DNA from: Pseudomonas sp. 14P_8.1_Bac3
Lineage (GTDB): Bacteria > Pseudomonadota > Gammaproteobacteria > Pseudomonadales > Pseudomonadaceae
Direction: 5' to 3'
DNA length: 64,000 nt
NCBI RefSeq assembly: GCF_025466085.1
Contig: NZ_JANLOD010000010.1
Span: forward strand, 62,001-126,000
This document shows, one piece after another, positions 28,923 through 37,630 of the stretch (position 1 is the stretch's first letter; every line of letters starts with the position of its first letter). The translations under genes and the position numbers were made by a program. Below the pieces are notes generated by a model. The model was given only the letters and a program-made list of their open reading frames with translations. It was not told where the DNA came from and did not search any database.

Positions 28923-29729
28923 ATGTCGCAGCAGGTATTTTTCGCCCACGCCAATGGTTTCCCTTCGGGAACCTACGGCAAGTTGTTCACGGCGTTGGCG
29001 CCGGAGTATCAGGTCGCCCATTTGCAGCAACATGCCCATGACCCGCGTTTTCCGGCGGATGACAACTGGTACAACCTGGTCGATGAGCTGATTCACCACC
29101 TCAAGCAACAGGCGGAACCGGTGTGGGGCGTCGGGCATTCCTTCGGCGGCGTGCTGCACCTGCATGCCGCGTTGCGCTGTCCTGAACTGTACCGCGGCGT
29201 GGTGATGCTCGATTCGCCAGTGCTGACCCGCGCCGATCAATGGGTGATCCGCGCGGCCAAGCGTTTCGGTTTCATCGACCGGCTGACACCGGCAGGTCGT
29301 ACGTTGGGACGTCGGGAAGAATTCACCGACCTCGACAGTGCCCGCCGCTATTTTGCCGGCAAAACCCTGTTTCGCAGCTTCGATCCGGAATGTTTCGACG
29401 CCTATCTGCAGCACGGCCTGCACAAGGTCGGCGACAAACTGCGCCTGCGTTTCGACCCGGCCACGGAAATCAGTATCTACCGTGGCGTGCCCGATACCAG
29501 TCCCGGCCGGGCGCGCCAGTTGAAAGTGCCGCTGGCGGTGGTGCGCGGGCACAAGAGCCGTGTGGTGATGCGCCATCACGCCAGTTCCGTCGGCCGCATG
29601 CCGTTGGGTGAATCCCTGACCATGCCCGGCGGGCACATGTTTCCACTCGAACGTCCCCAGGACACGGCCGCACTGCTGAAGAGTCTGTTCAGTCGCTGGG
29701 ACGCTCGCCATCAACAGGATTGTGCATGA
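28923..29729 (+). CDS. Alpha/beta hydrolase
   Basis: A 268-residue alpha/beta-fold hydrolase without signal peptide. The nucleophile elbow is GHSFGG with S73, the oxyanion region HANGFPSGTYGK lies at 9-20, and the likely catalytic histidine is in MPGGHMFPLE near 238. The substrate is unknown. It overlaps the next hydrolase gene by four bases (ATGA). PAO1 has a similar pair (PA1621-PA1622, from memory). Confidence 0.87.
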   Translation: MSQQVFFAHANGFPSGTYGKLFTALAPEYQVAHLQQHAHDPRFPADDNWYNLVDELIHHLKQQAEPVWGVGHSFGGVLHLHAALRCPELYRGVVMLDSPVLTRADQWVIRAAKRFGFIDRLTPAGRTLGRREEFTDLDSARRYFAGKTLFRSFDPECFDAYLQHGLHKVGDKLRLRFDPATEISIYRGVPDTSPGRARQLKVPLAVVRGHKSRVVMRHHASSVGRMPLGESLTMPGGHMFPLERPQDTAALLKSLFSRWDARHQQDCA

Positions 29730-30580
29730 GCAATGTCGTGGAAGAAGTTCGCCTGAGCCTGCCGCACATCGAGCTGGCAGCGCACCTGTTCGGCCCGGAG
29801 GACGGCTTGCCGGTGATCGCCTTGCACGGATGGCTGGACAACGCCAACAGCTTCGCCCGGCTGGCACCGAAGCTCAAAGGGCTGCGCATCATCGCGCTGG
29901 ACATGGCCGGTCACGGTCATTCCGGACATCGTCCGGCGGGGGCCGGTTACGCGATGTGGGATTACGCCCATGACGTGCTGCAAGTCGCCGAACAACTCGG
30001 TTTGAAGCGTTTCGCATTGCTGGGACACTCCATGGGCGCCATCGCTTCGCTGATCATCGCGGGATCAATGCCGCAACGCGTCACCCATCTGGCATTGATC
30101 GACGGCATCATCCCTCCTACAGACAAAGGCGAAAATGCCGCTGAGCGCATGGGCATGGCCCTGCAGGCGCAGCTGGATCTGCGGGAGAAACGCAAACCGG
30201 TCTACACCACCCTCGACCGCGCCATCGAAGCCCGCATGAAGGGCCTGGTGGCAGTCAGTCGCGAAGCCGCCGAACTGCTGGCCCAGCGTGGCCTGATGCC
30301 GGTGCCGGGCGGTTATACCTGGCGCACGGATAATCGCCTGACGCTGCCATCGCCGCTGCGTCTGACCACCGAGCAGGCAATGGCCTTCGTCCAGCGCGTC
30401 AGTTGTCCTGCACGCTTGGTCGTTGCGGCCGACGGCATGCTCGCCAAACACTCTGAGTTGCTGGAGCGTCTACCCTTTAGCCGTGAACAGCTGCCTGGCG
30501 GTCATCATTTGCACCTGAATGACGAGCCCGGTGCCGACCTTGTCGCAGACTGTTTCAATCGGTTCTTCGCCGTTCCTTGA
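29726..30580 (+). CDS. Alpha/beta hydrolase, second of a pair
   Basis: A 284-residue hydrolase with HGWLDNANSF (residues 34-43, oxyanion region), DMAGHGHSGH, nucleophile S102 in GHSMGAI, and C-terminal histidine in LPGGHHLHL. It shares the fold of the preceding product but not close sequence identity. The ATG at 29726 overlaps the previous stop, so translation is coupled. The substrate is unknown; an esterase role is plausible. Confidence 0.87.
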   Translation: MSNVVEEVRLSLPHIELAAHLFGPEDGLPVIALHGWLDNANSFARLAPKLKGLRIIALDMAGHGHSGHRPAGAGYAMWDYAHDVLQVAEQLGLKRFALLGHSMGAIASLIIAGSMPQRVTHLALIDGIIPPTDKGENAAERMGMALQAQLDLREKRKPVYTTLDRAIEARMKGLVAVSREAAELLAQRGLMPVPGGYTWRTDNRLTLPSPLRLTTEQAMAFVQRVSCPARLVVAADGMLAKHSELLERLPFSREQLPGGHHLHLNDEPGADLVADCFNRFFAVP

Positions 30581-30630
30581 CTTGCGCCGGGCAACTGTCG
30601 AGGCTGGGCGGGTTGAAAAGGGAGACAACC

Positions 30631-30678
30631 ATGATCCATCTCTACACCGAAGGTGCCCGGGCCATGCTGATCCGATGA
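30631..30678 (+). CDS. 15-codon micro-ORF overlapping the DUF4892 gene start
   Basis: An ATG nine bases behind a strong AAAAGGGAGA ribosome-binding site begins a 15-residue frame (MIHLYTEGARAMLIR) whose TGA overlaps the ATG at 30675 (ATGA). The DUF4892 gene has no obvious site of its own, so the micro-ORF may deliver ribosomes to it. It may instead be the stump of a once longer gene. Confidence 0.45.
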   Translation: MIHLYTEGARAMLIR

Positions 30679-31493
30679 GCTTATCCATGCGTTCACTCAG
30701 TCTGCTGGCGCTGTGTTGTTTCAGTCCGTTGTCGTTTGCCGCCGATGTGCCGGGCAGTCAGGACCTGCCGATCGTGCCGCGTGTCACCGATTCGCAGATC
30801 GTCGACTATCGCCCGCCGGTCGAGCTCGAACGGATCTACCCAATGGGGTCGATTCGCAAGATCAGCGGCCAGTTGCGTTTCGACGGCCAGGTCAGTGCCC
30901 GTGGACAAACCACATCGGTGACCTACGAGCTGCCCTCCGAGCATTCCTCTACCGAAGCGTTTACCGTCGCGCGCGAAGCCTTGCAGAAACAGGACGCCCA
31001 GTTGCTGTTCTGGTGCCAGGCCCGTGATTGCGGGGAAAGCAGCCTGTGGGCCAATGAAGTCTTCGGCAACGCCAAGCTCTATGGCGCTGACGATCAGCAG
31101 GCGTATCTATTGTTGCGATTGGCCGCCCCTCACGACAATACGCTGGTGGCGCTTTACGGCATTACCCGTGGCAATCGCAAGGCTTACCTGCACGTCGAAC
31201 AGTTCGACGCGGCGGCCCCGCTGGGAGATTTGTTGCCGACCTCCGCAACCCTGTTGAGGGAGCTCAAAAGCACCGGTGAACTCGATTTTCCGAAATTGAC
31301 CGAAGCGCCGGACGAAACCTGGCTGCGCCTGCTTTCCCGCGGCCTGAACCTGGACACGACCCTGCGGGTGAGCGTTTCCGGGCCGAACGCCGAAGCCTGG
31401 CGTCAGGCATTGATACTCCAGGGTGTGCGCGCGGCACGCATGGAGACGGGCAGCGTCGAAGGCTCTGGCCTGCACATCGAGCTGTTGCGATAA
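30675..31493 (+). CDS. DUF4892 periplasmic protein
   Basis: A 272-residue secreted protein: signal peptide to about residue 23 (LLALCCFSPLSFAADV), then a DUF4892-type body with VELERIYPMGSIRKISGQL and a two-cysteine segment (WCQARDCGESSLWAN) that could form a disulfide. Some DUF4892 proteins end in an OmpA-like domain; this one stops earlier. Function unknown. Starts at 30675 and 30687 are both possible; 30675 overlaps the micro-ORF stop. Confidence 0.8.
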   Translation: MSLSMRSLSLLALCCFSPLSFAADVPGSQDLPIVPRVTDSQIVDYRPPVELERIYPMGSIRKISGQLRFDGQVSARGQTTSVTYELPSEHSSTEAFTVAREALQKQDAQLLFWCQARDCGESSLWANEVFGNAKLYGADDQQAYLLLRLAAPHDNTLVALYGITRGNRKAYLHVEQFDAAAPLGDLLPTSATLLRELKSTGELDFPKLTEAPDETWLRLLSRGLNLDTTLRVSVSGPNAEAWRQALILQGVRAARMETGSVEGSGLHIELLR

Positions 31494-31562
31494 GCTGTAC
31501 CGGGCGAACGCGCTGACCGTGTTCGCCTACTCTTTTGCGGACTGACTTTTTTCGGGATTCGG

Positions 31563-32618
31563 ATGATCAATAACGATCGGCTGTTGGTGCAAATCCTGCT
31601 CCTGGTGCTGTTTGGCGCGAGCTTATGGGTGATGGCGCCGTTCTGGTCGGCGTTGTTCTGGGGCGCGGTGCTGGCGTTCGCCAGTTGGCCGCTGATGCGT
31701 TTGCTGACCCGTTGGCTCAACGGTCGCGAATCCCTGGCGGCGGCGTTGCTGACCCTCGGCTGGATGTTGCTGGTGGCGGTGCCGCTGGTGTGGCTGGGGT
31801 TCAACCTGGCGGACCATGTGCGCGACGCCACGGCGTTCATCAAGGATGTGCAGATGGATGGCTTGCCCGAGGCGCCGACCTGGCTGGGCAGCATTCCGCT
31901 GGTCGGCGAGCGGCTGGTGGTGATCTGGAACAGCATCGATCAGCAGGGCGCGGCGATGATGGTGGCGATCAAGCCTTACCTGGGGCAGGTCGGCAATTGG
32001 CTGCTGGCGCGTAGCGCGCAGATCGGCGGCGGCATTCTCGAACTGACCCTGAGTATTGTGTTCGTGTTCTTTTTCTACCGGGACGGCCCGCGCCTGGCAG
32101 CGTTTGTCCACGGACTGTTGCAGCGCTTGATCGGTGATCGCGCCGGCTATTACATCGAACTGGTGGCGGGTACGGTGCAACGGGTGGTGAATGGTGTGAT
32201 TGGCACTGCGGCGGCTCAAGCGCTGCTGGCGTTGATCGGCTTCCTGATTGCCGGGGTGCCCGGGGCCTTGGTGCTGGGCATCGTCACCTTTCTGCTCAGC
32301 CTGATTCCCATGGGCCCGCCACTGGTGTGGATTCCGGCCACCGCTTGGCTGGCCTGGAAAGGCGAGTACGGGATGGCGGTGTTCCTCGGGATCTGGGGCA
32401 CGTTCATCATCAGCGGGGTCGATAACGTGCTCAAGCCTTACCTGATCAGTCGCGGCGGCAATTTACCGTTGGTGATCGTGCTGCTGGGCGTGTTTGGCGG
32501 TTTGATTGCCTTTGGCTTCATCGGCCTGTTTATCGGGCCGACGTTGCTGGCAGTGGCTTACAGCCTGCTGACTGACTGGAGCAAAAGCCAGGCGCGGGTG
32601 GAAGATCGCCGACCCTGA
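31563..32618 (+). CDS. AI-2E family transporter (YdiK-like permease)
   Basis: A 351-residue polytopic inner-membrane protein with about seven to eight hydrophobic segments and the family's conserved C-terminal block (LIPMGPPLVWIPATAWL; GTFIISGVDNVLKPYLISRG). The family covers E. coli YdiK and TqsA; substrates range from small signals to sodium/proton exchange, so no substrate is assigned. GGATTCGG precedes the ATG. A REPIN follows. Confidence 0.9.
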   Translation: MINNDRLLVQILLLVLFGASLWVMAPFWSALFWGAVLAFASWPLMRLLTRWLNGRESLAAALLTLGWMLLVAVPLVWLGFNLADHVRDATAFIKDVQMDGLPEAPTWLGSIPLVGERLVVIWNSIDQQGAAMMVAIKPYLGQVGNWLLARSAQIGGGILELTLSIVFVFFFYRDGPRLAAFVHGLLQRLIGDRAGYYIELVAGTVQRVVNGVIGTAAAQALLALIGFLIAGVPGALVLGIVTFLLSLIPMGPPLVWIPATAWLAWKGEYGMAVFLGIWGTFIISGVDNVLKPYLISRGGNLPLVIVLLGVFGGLIAFGFIGLFIGPTLLAVAYSLLTDWSKSQARVEDRRP

Positions 32619-32644
32619 GTTTTTGATTGAGGCTAAGGACCCTA

Positions 32645-32738
32645 TCGCGAGCAGGCTCGCTCCCACAGTAGTTTTGTATCGATCACAGATCAGGTAATCA
32701 ATGCAGATCCACTGTGGGAGCGAGCCTGCTCGCGAAGC
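32645..32738. repeat. REPIN (inverted REP pair)
   Basis: Arms CGCGAGCAGGCTCGCTCCCA and TGGGAGCGAGCCTGCTCGCG, about 45 bases apart, between the convergent permease and EF-hand genes. Same subtype as 5908-5996. Confidence 0.9.
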
Positions 32739-32745
32739 TTTTGAC

Positions 32746-33371
32746 TCAGGTGGCCACGTTGAGGTACTTGCCCACCGTCGCCACCTTGTCGAGCGAGTAC
32801 TGCTTGCTCAGGTTGGCGATCATCTTGTTCAGCGCTTCAGCGACGTTCGCCTGATCGGTGGAGCTGTCGCTGTTCTTTTCACGACCCGCCTGCAGCGCCG
32901 CCTTCAGTTCGTCGCTGCTGACACCCCCACTGCTGTCGGTGTCCAGCACCTTGAGCAGCTCAGCGCCAGTGTCGGTGCTGGTCGCTGAACCGTTGTCGCT
33001 GGCCTGCAACGCGCTGCCCAGTTCAGTGGCGCTGACACTGCCGTCGCCGTCTGCATCGAGTTGACTGAACAGCTCATCGCTGGATACCTGCTGGGGTGGC
33101 GGGGGTGGCGGTGCCATCGTGGCCATTTCTTCGCTGCTCAGACTGCCGCTGTCGTCACTGTCGAGGTCGGCGAACTGCTTGCTCAGGCTGACCAGCAAAC
33201 CGTCGTCGGACTTCTGCGACAAGGCGCTTTTGAGTTCGTCCTGATCCACCGAGCCGTCGCCGTTGGTGTCTAGTTTGGCCAGCAGCTCTTTCTGGAACTG
33301 CTGACTGCGGGGGTGCTGGTGGTGTTGGCCGTGCTGTTATAGCTCGTGTAGTTGCTGACGCTACCGATCAT
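32746..33371 (-). pseudogene. EF-hand calcium-binding protein gene with a frameshift
   Basis: From the ATG at 33371 (AGGGAG upstream) the frame reads about 23 Ser/Thr/Asn-rich residues, then stops after residue 33. In another frame from about 33305 it continues QQFQKELLAKL and then four 12-residue EF-hand loops: DTNGDGSVDQDE, DSDDSGSLSSEE, DADGDGSVSATE and DTDSSGGVSSDE, plus a run of six prolines. One extra C in the C5 tract at 33309-33313 (minus strand) restores a 209-residue frame. A GTG at 33249 could give a 167-residue product with three loops. There is no signal peptide. It lies downstream of a two-component pair on the same strand. Confidence 0.75.
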
Positions 33372-33515
33372 TGGGTTCACTCCCTGGGATGGAAAACCGG
33401 TGGAGGCACCGGCTCATGCAGCCTCAGGGGGCAAGGTGTCGTAGGTATGTGAGGTTTGTACCGTGCGATACACACGGCTTTAAGGCCAGACGCAAATCCT
33501 TTGGGAGCGTCTGGT

Positions 33516-34565
33516 TCAAACGCGGGGCAGGCGGATCACCGCAGTCAGACCGCCATCCGGAGTCTCTTCCAGGCTCAATTGCCCACCCAGCCGTTCGGCC
33601 GCTTCGCGAGCAATGGTCATGCCCAGGCCGACACCGCCGGAGTTGCGATTGCGCGAGCCTTCCAGGCGGAAGAACGGTTCGAACACCGCTTCGCGCTTAT
33701 CAGCGGCGATCCCCGGTCCGTGGTCGATGACCCGGATCACCAGGTGTTCGCGATGATCTTCGAGCACGATCTGCGCCTGGCCGGCATAACGCAGGGCGTT
33801 GTCCAGCAGGTTGTTGACACATGAGCGCAGGGCCATCGGCTGCACTTGCAACGGTGCGCAATGGCCGCTGGCCTGGACGTCGGCGCCCTGGTCCTGAGCG
33901 TTTTCACTCAAGGATTCGACCAGCGCCTGCACATCCATCCATTGCAGAGCTTCGCTGGTGCGCTGTTCGTGCAGGTAGGTGAGGGTGGCGTCGAGCATGC
34001 TGATCATGTCGTCCAGATCCTGGCGCATCTGGCCTTGCAGCTTGTCATCGTCGATCTGTTCCAGCCGCAGTTTGAGCCGTGAAAGCGGAGTGCGCAGGTC
34101 GTGGGAAACCGCGCCAAGCATTCGTGAACGTTGTTGCATCTGTTCGATGATGCGTTTCTGCATCAGGTTGAAGGTGTTGGCTGCCTGTCGGGCTTCACGC
34201 GGGCCGGATTCCTCCAGCGGCGGACTGTCGAGATTTTCGCTCAGGCGCTCGGCGGCGGCGCTCAGGCGCTGGATCGGCCGGCTCAGCAATTTGGCGCCGT
34301 ACCACGCCGCGATGATCAGCGAGATCAGCTGGAATGTCAGCGGCACCAGCGGCCCACCGAACCAGGGTCGCGGTGGCCGCTTTTCGAAACGCGGGTCAAG
34401 CGGCGGCTGTTGTTCGTCGAAGCCTTCGGAGAACTCGGGGGGCGGTGGTGGAGGTGGCGGACCGTAATGGTGAAACCAGGCAAAAGCCAACAAGTGCGCC
34501 AGGATGATCGCCACCAGCAGCACGCCAAACAGGCGGCCGAACAGCGTATCGAAGCGCGCACGCAT
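33516..34565 (-). CDS. EnvZ-type sensor histidine kinase with polyproline periplasmic loop
   Basis: A 349-residue inner-membrane kinase. Transmembrane about 11-31, then a short periplasmic loop of about 40 residues opening with eight consecutive prolines and ending PPRPWFGGPL, a second membrane segment about 74-92, HAMP, HisKA with VSHDLRTPLSRL, and HATPase boxes NLLDNALRY, DHGPGI and GVGLGMTIA. The loop is too small for a typical ligand domain, so it may sense the membrane or a partner. Its ATG overlaps the stop of the regulator gene by one base. Polyproline translation should require EF-P. Confidence 0.9.
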   Translation of the reverse strand: MRARFDTLFGRLFGVLLVAIILAHLLAFAWFHHYGPPPPPPPPEFSEGFDEQQPPLDPRFEKRPPRPWFGGPLVPLTFQLISLIIAAWYGAKLLSRPIQRLSAAAERLSENLDSPPLEESGPREARQAANTFNLMQKRIIEQMQQRSRMLGAVSHDLRTPLSRLKLRLEQIDDDKLQGQMRQDLDDMISMLDATLTYLHEQRTSEALQWMDVQALVESLSENAQDQGADVQASGHCAPLQVQPMALRSCVNNLLDNALRYAGQAQIVLEDHREHLVIRVIDHGPGIAADKREAVFEPFFRLEGSRNRNSGGVGLGMTIAREAAERLGGQLSLEETPDGGLTAVIRLPRV

Positions 34566-35335
34566 CAGCCGATGTCTCGGGCGTCGAACAGGTAACCCTC
34601 GCCGCGAACGGTCTTGATCAGCTGTGGGGCTTTCGGATCGTCACCGAGTTTCTGGCGCAGGCGCGAGACCAGCAAATCGATGCTGCGATCAAACGCTTCG
34701 ATCGAGCGACCGCGCGCCGCGTCCAGCAGTTGTTCGCGGCTGAGCACCCGGCGCGGACGTTCGATGAACACCCACAGCAAACGGAATTCAGCGTTGGACA
34801 GCGGCACCACCAGGCCATCCGCGGCGATCAACTGACGCAGCACGCTGTTCAGGCGCCAGTTGTCGAAGCGAATGTTCGCACGCTGTTCGGTGCGGTCGTC
34901 GCGCACCCGCCGCAGAATGGTCTGAATCCGCGCGACCAGCTCTCGCGGTTCGAACGGCTTGGCCATGTAATCGTCGGCCCCCAGTTCCAGGCCGATGATC
35001 CGGTCGGTGGGTTCGCAGCGTGCGGTGAGCATCAGGATCGGGATGTCCGACTCGGCGCGCAGCCAGCGGCACAGCGACAGGCCGTCTTCGCCGGGCAGCA
35101 TCAGGTCGAGCACCACCACGTCGAAATGCTCCGATTGCAACGCCAGGCGCATCGCGGCGCCGTCGGTGACACCACTGGCGTGGATGTTGAACCGGGCCAG
35201 GTAATCGATCATCAGTTCGCGGATCGGAACGTCATCGTCGACGATCAGTGCGCGAATGCTCCAGCGCTTATCGTCGCCGGGCACTTTCAGATCGTCGTTC
35301 AAAGGAGCTTGGATGCTGTGCATACGTGGGTTCAT
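34565..35335 (-). CDS. OmpR-family response regulator
   Basis: A regulator of about 256 residues with a receiver (acidic pair in VDDDVPIRE, phospho-acceptor in VVLDLMLPGEDG, lysine in MAKPFEPRE) and a winged-helix domain (RRVLSREQLLDAARGRS; IDLLVSRLRQKLGDDPK; TVRGEGYLF). Resembles the OmpR/RstA group. The frame is open far upstream, but similarity begins near MHSIQAPLNDD; ATGs at 35335 and 35323 are both possible and neither has a strong ribosome-binding site. Partner kinase follows directly. Confidence 0.88.
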   Translation of the reverse strand: MNPRMHSIQAPLNDDLKVPGDDKRWSIRALIVDDDVPIRELMIDYLARFNIHASGVTDGAAMRLALQSEHFDVVVLDLMLPGEDGLSLCRWLRAESDIPILMLTARCEPTDRIIGLELGADDYMAKPFEPRELVARIQTILRRVRDDRTEQRANIRFDNWRLNSVLRQLIAADGLVVPLSNAEFRLLWVFIERPRRVLSREQLLDAARGRSIEAFDRSIDLLVSRLRQKLGDDPKAPQLIKTVRGEGYLFDARDIG

Positions 35336-35618
35336 CTGCCAGGTAGGCTGCCAACCACAAAGATTAGGCCGCGAGGTTGTGGCTTCAGCATAGGCGACCG
35401 GCCCGTAGGCGGGAAGTGCTGTAAGGACGTGTTGCGGCTGCCGAGGGTAGTGAGGGAGGGTGTTGTGGGCGTGTCGGGTGTGTATCGGCCTCGACACAAT
35501 GGGCGAAAAGGCTAGTCTTTGGCGGAGCGCCGGCGACGAATTACCGATCATCGGGTCCCGCAGCCGCGCTGGTTCCGCTACAATGCGCGCCGATTTCGTC
35601 CTGCCTGAGAGCCCGCAC

Positions 35619-36317
35619 ATGTCCGTCTGCCAGACTCCTATCATCGTCGCCCTGGATTTCCCCACCCGTGACGCCGCACTGAAGCTGGCCGACCAATTGG
35701 ACCCGACACTGTGCCGGGTCAAAGTCGGCAAGGAGCTGTTCACCAGCTGCGCCGCGGAAATCGTCGGCACCCTGCGCGACAAGGGCTTCGAAGTGTTCCT
35801 CGACCTCAAGTTCCACGACATCCCGAACACCACTGCCATGGCGGTGAAGGCGGCGGCGGAAATGGGTGTATGGATGGTCAACGTGCACTGCTCCGGCGGC
35901 CTGCGCATGATGGCCGCTTGCCGGGATGTGCTGGACCAGCGCACCGGGCCGAAGCCGCTGCTGATCGGCGTGACCGTGCTGACCAGCATGGAGCGCGAGG
36001 ACTTGGCGGGCATCGGTCTGGACATCGAACCGCAGGAACAGGTGCTGCGTCTGGCGGCACTCGCGGAAAAAGCCGGGATGGACGGGCTGGTGTGCTCAGC
36101 GCTGGAAGCCCAGGCCTTGAAGTCGGCGCACCCGTCGCTGCAACTGGTGACCCCGGGGATTCGCCCGGCGGGCAGCGCTCAGGACGATCAGCGCCGTATC
36201 CTGACGCCGCGTCAGGCGCTGGATGCCGGTTCCGATTATCTGGTGATCGGCCGTCCTATCAGCCAGGCGGCGGATCCGGCGCAGGCGTTGGCAGCGGTGG
36301 TTGCCGAGATCGCGTAA
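35619..36317 (+). CDS. pyrF: Orotidine 5'-phosphate decarboxylase
   Basis: PyrF decarboxylates OMP to UMP, the last step of de novo pyrimidine synthesis. The 232-residue TIM barrel carries the catalytic D62-x-K64-xx-D67 array in [27 protein letters not shown] for phosphate binding, and a C-terminal [10 protein letters not shown] possible -10 TACAAT lies 35 bases before the ATG. A REP hairpin ends the unit. Confidence 0.97.
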   Translation: MSVCQTPIIVALDFPTRDAALKLADQLDPTLCRVKVGKELFTSCAAEIVGTLRDKGFEVFLDLKFHDIPNTTAMAVKAAAEMGVWMVNVHCSGGLRMMAACRDVLDQRTGPKPLLIGVTVLTSMEREDLAGIGLDIEPQEQVLRLAALAEKAGMDGLVCSALEAQALKSAHPSLQLVTPGIRPAGSAQDDQRRILTPRQALDAGSDYLVIGRPISQAADPAQALAAVVAEIA

Positions 36318-36329
36318 ACACCGATACAC

Positions 36330-36359
36330 CTGTGGGAGCGAGCAGGCTCGCTCCCACAG
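36330..36359. terminator. REP hairpin between convergent genes
   Basis: CTGTGGGAGCGAG and CTCGCTCCCACAG form perfect 13-base arms around CAGG, 12 bases after pyrF. The two REP arms are fused without a spacer, giving a stable hairpin likely to end transcripts from either side. No long T tract. Confidence 0.65.
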
Positions 36360-36387
36360 TTGGTTTTGCAGTGAGCTGGCCTTCGCG

Positions 36388-37392
36388 TTAAACCTTCAGC
36401 ACCAACTTGCCGAAATTCTCACCGCTGAACAACTTTGTCAGCGTCTCCGGGAACGTCTCCAGTCCGTCGACGATATCTTCCTTGCTCTTGAGCTGCCCCT
36501 TGGCCATCCAGCCGGCCATTTCCTGCCCGGCAGCGGCGAATTGCGCGGCGTAGTCCATCACCACAAAACCTTCCATCCGCGCGCGATTGACCAGCAGCGA
36601 CAGGTAGTTGGCCGGCCCTTTCACCGCTTCCTTGTTGTTGTACTGGCTGATGGCGCCGCAAATCACTACCCGTGCCTTCATGTTCAGTCGGCTTAGCACC
36701 GCATCGAGGATGTCGCCGCCGACGTTATCGAAATACACGTCGACGCCTTTCGGGCACTCGCGCTTGAGGCCGGCGATGACGTCTTCATTCTTGTAGTCGA
36801 TGGCGCCGTCAAAACCCAGTTCATCGATCAGGAACTTGCACTTGTCCGCGCCGCCAGCGATGCCGACCACCCGGCACCCTTTAATCCTGGCGATCTGTCC
36901 GGCAATGCTGCCCACCGCGCCCGCGGCGCCGGACAGCACCACGGTGTCGCCTTCCTTCGGTGCGCCGACATCGAGCAGGGCGAAGTAGGCGGTCATCCCG
37001 GTCATGCCCAGCGCCGACAGATAACGCGGCAGCGGCGCCAGCTTCGGGTCTACCTTGTAGAAACCGCGCGGCTCACCGAGGAAGTAGTCCTGCACGCCCA
37101 AGGCGCCGTTGACATAGTCCCCGACCGCGAAGCCCGGGTTGTTCGACGCCACGACTTTGCCTACACCCAACGCGCGCATGACCTCGCCGAGACCGACCGG
37201 CGGGATGTAGGACTTGCCTTCGTTCATCCAGCCCCGCATGGCCGGGTCCAGGGACAGATATTCGTTTTTGACCAGGACCTGCCCCGCGGCCGGTTCGCCG
37301 ACCGGTACTTCCTGATAGGTGAACGTCTCGCGGGTAGCCGCGCCCACTGGACGTTTGGCGAGCAGGAACTGACGATTGGTCTGGGAAGTCAT
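36388..37392 (-). CDS. NADPH-dependent medium-chain oxidoreductase (CurA/leukotriene B4 dehydrogenase type)
   Basis: A 334-residue zinc-free medium-chain reductase, which would reduce alpha,beta-unsaturated ketones or aldehydes with NADPH. Family signs: LSLDPAMRGWMNEGKSY, the nucleotide-binding motif SGAAGAVGSIAGQIA, DVYFDNVGGDILDAV and ICGAISQYN. The ATG at 37392 gives the usual MTSQTNRQFLLAKRP start; a GTG nine bases upstream is the alternative. The SDR gene is divergent. The PAO1 pair PA1648-PA1649 appears equivalent (from memory). Confidence 0.9.
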   Translation of the reverse strand: MTSQTNRQFLLAKRPVGAATRETFTYQEVPVGEPAAGQVLVKNEYLSLDPAMRGWMNEGKSYIPPVGLGEVMRALGVGKVVASNNPGFAVGDYVNGALGVQDYFLGEPRGFYKVDPKLAPLPRYLSALGMTGMTAYFALLDVGAPKEGDTVVLSGAAGAVGSIAGQIARIKGCRVVGIAGGADKCKFLIDELGFDGAIDYKNEDVIAGLKRECPKGVDVYFDNVGGDILDAVLSRLNMKARVVICGAISQYNNKEAVKGPANYLSLLVNRARMEGFVVMDYAAQFAAAGQEMAGWMAKGQLKSKEDIVDGLETFPETLTKLFSGENFGKLVLKV

Positions 37393-37630
37393 GACAGGCA
37401 CTCAAGATGAATGAAACCTTGTTGATAGACCTTCAAGGTCGATGCCGCAAGTTTGGCTGATACGGCGAATGCAGGCTGATCCAGTCCAGTGATAGTTAGT
37501 GCGGTGGTTTTATCACTGCAACTCATGAACGCTCAACCGGCCTTCTGATAGTGCTGCCGTGCCGGTGGCGCCTATGGCTAGACTGGGTGCACGCAACCCC
37601 CCCCGCATTCTTCTCTTCGAGGACCTAACA

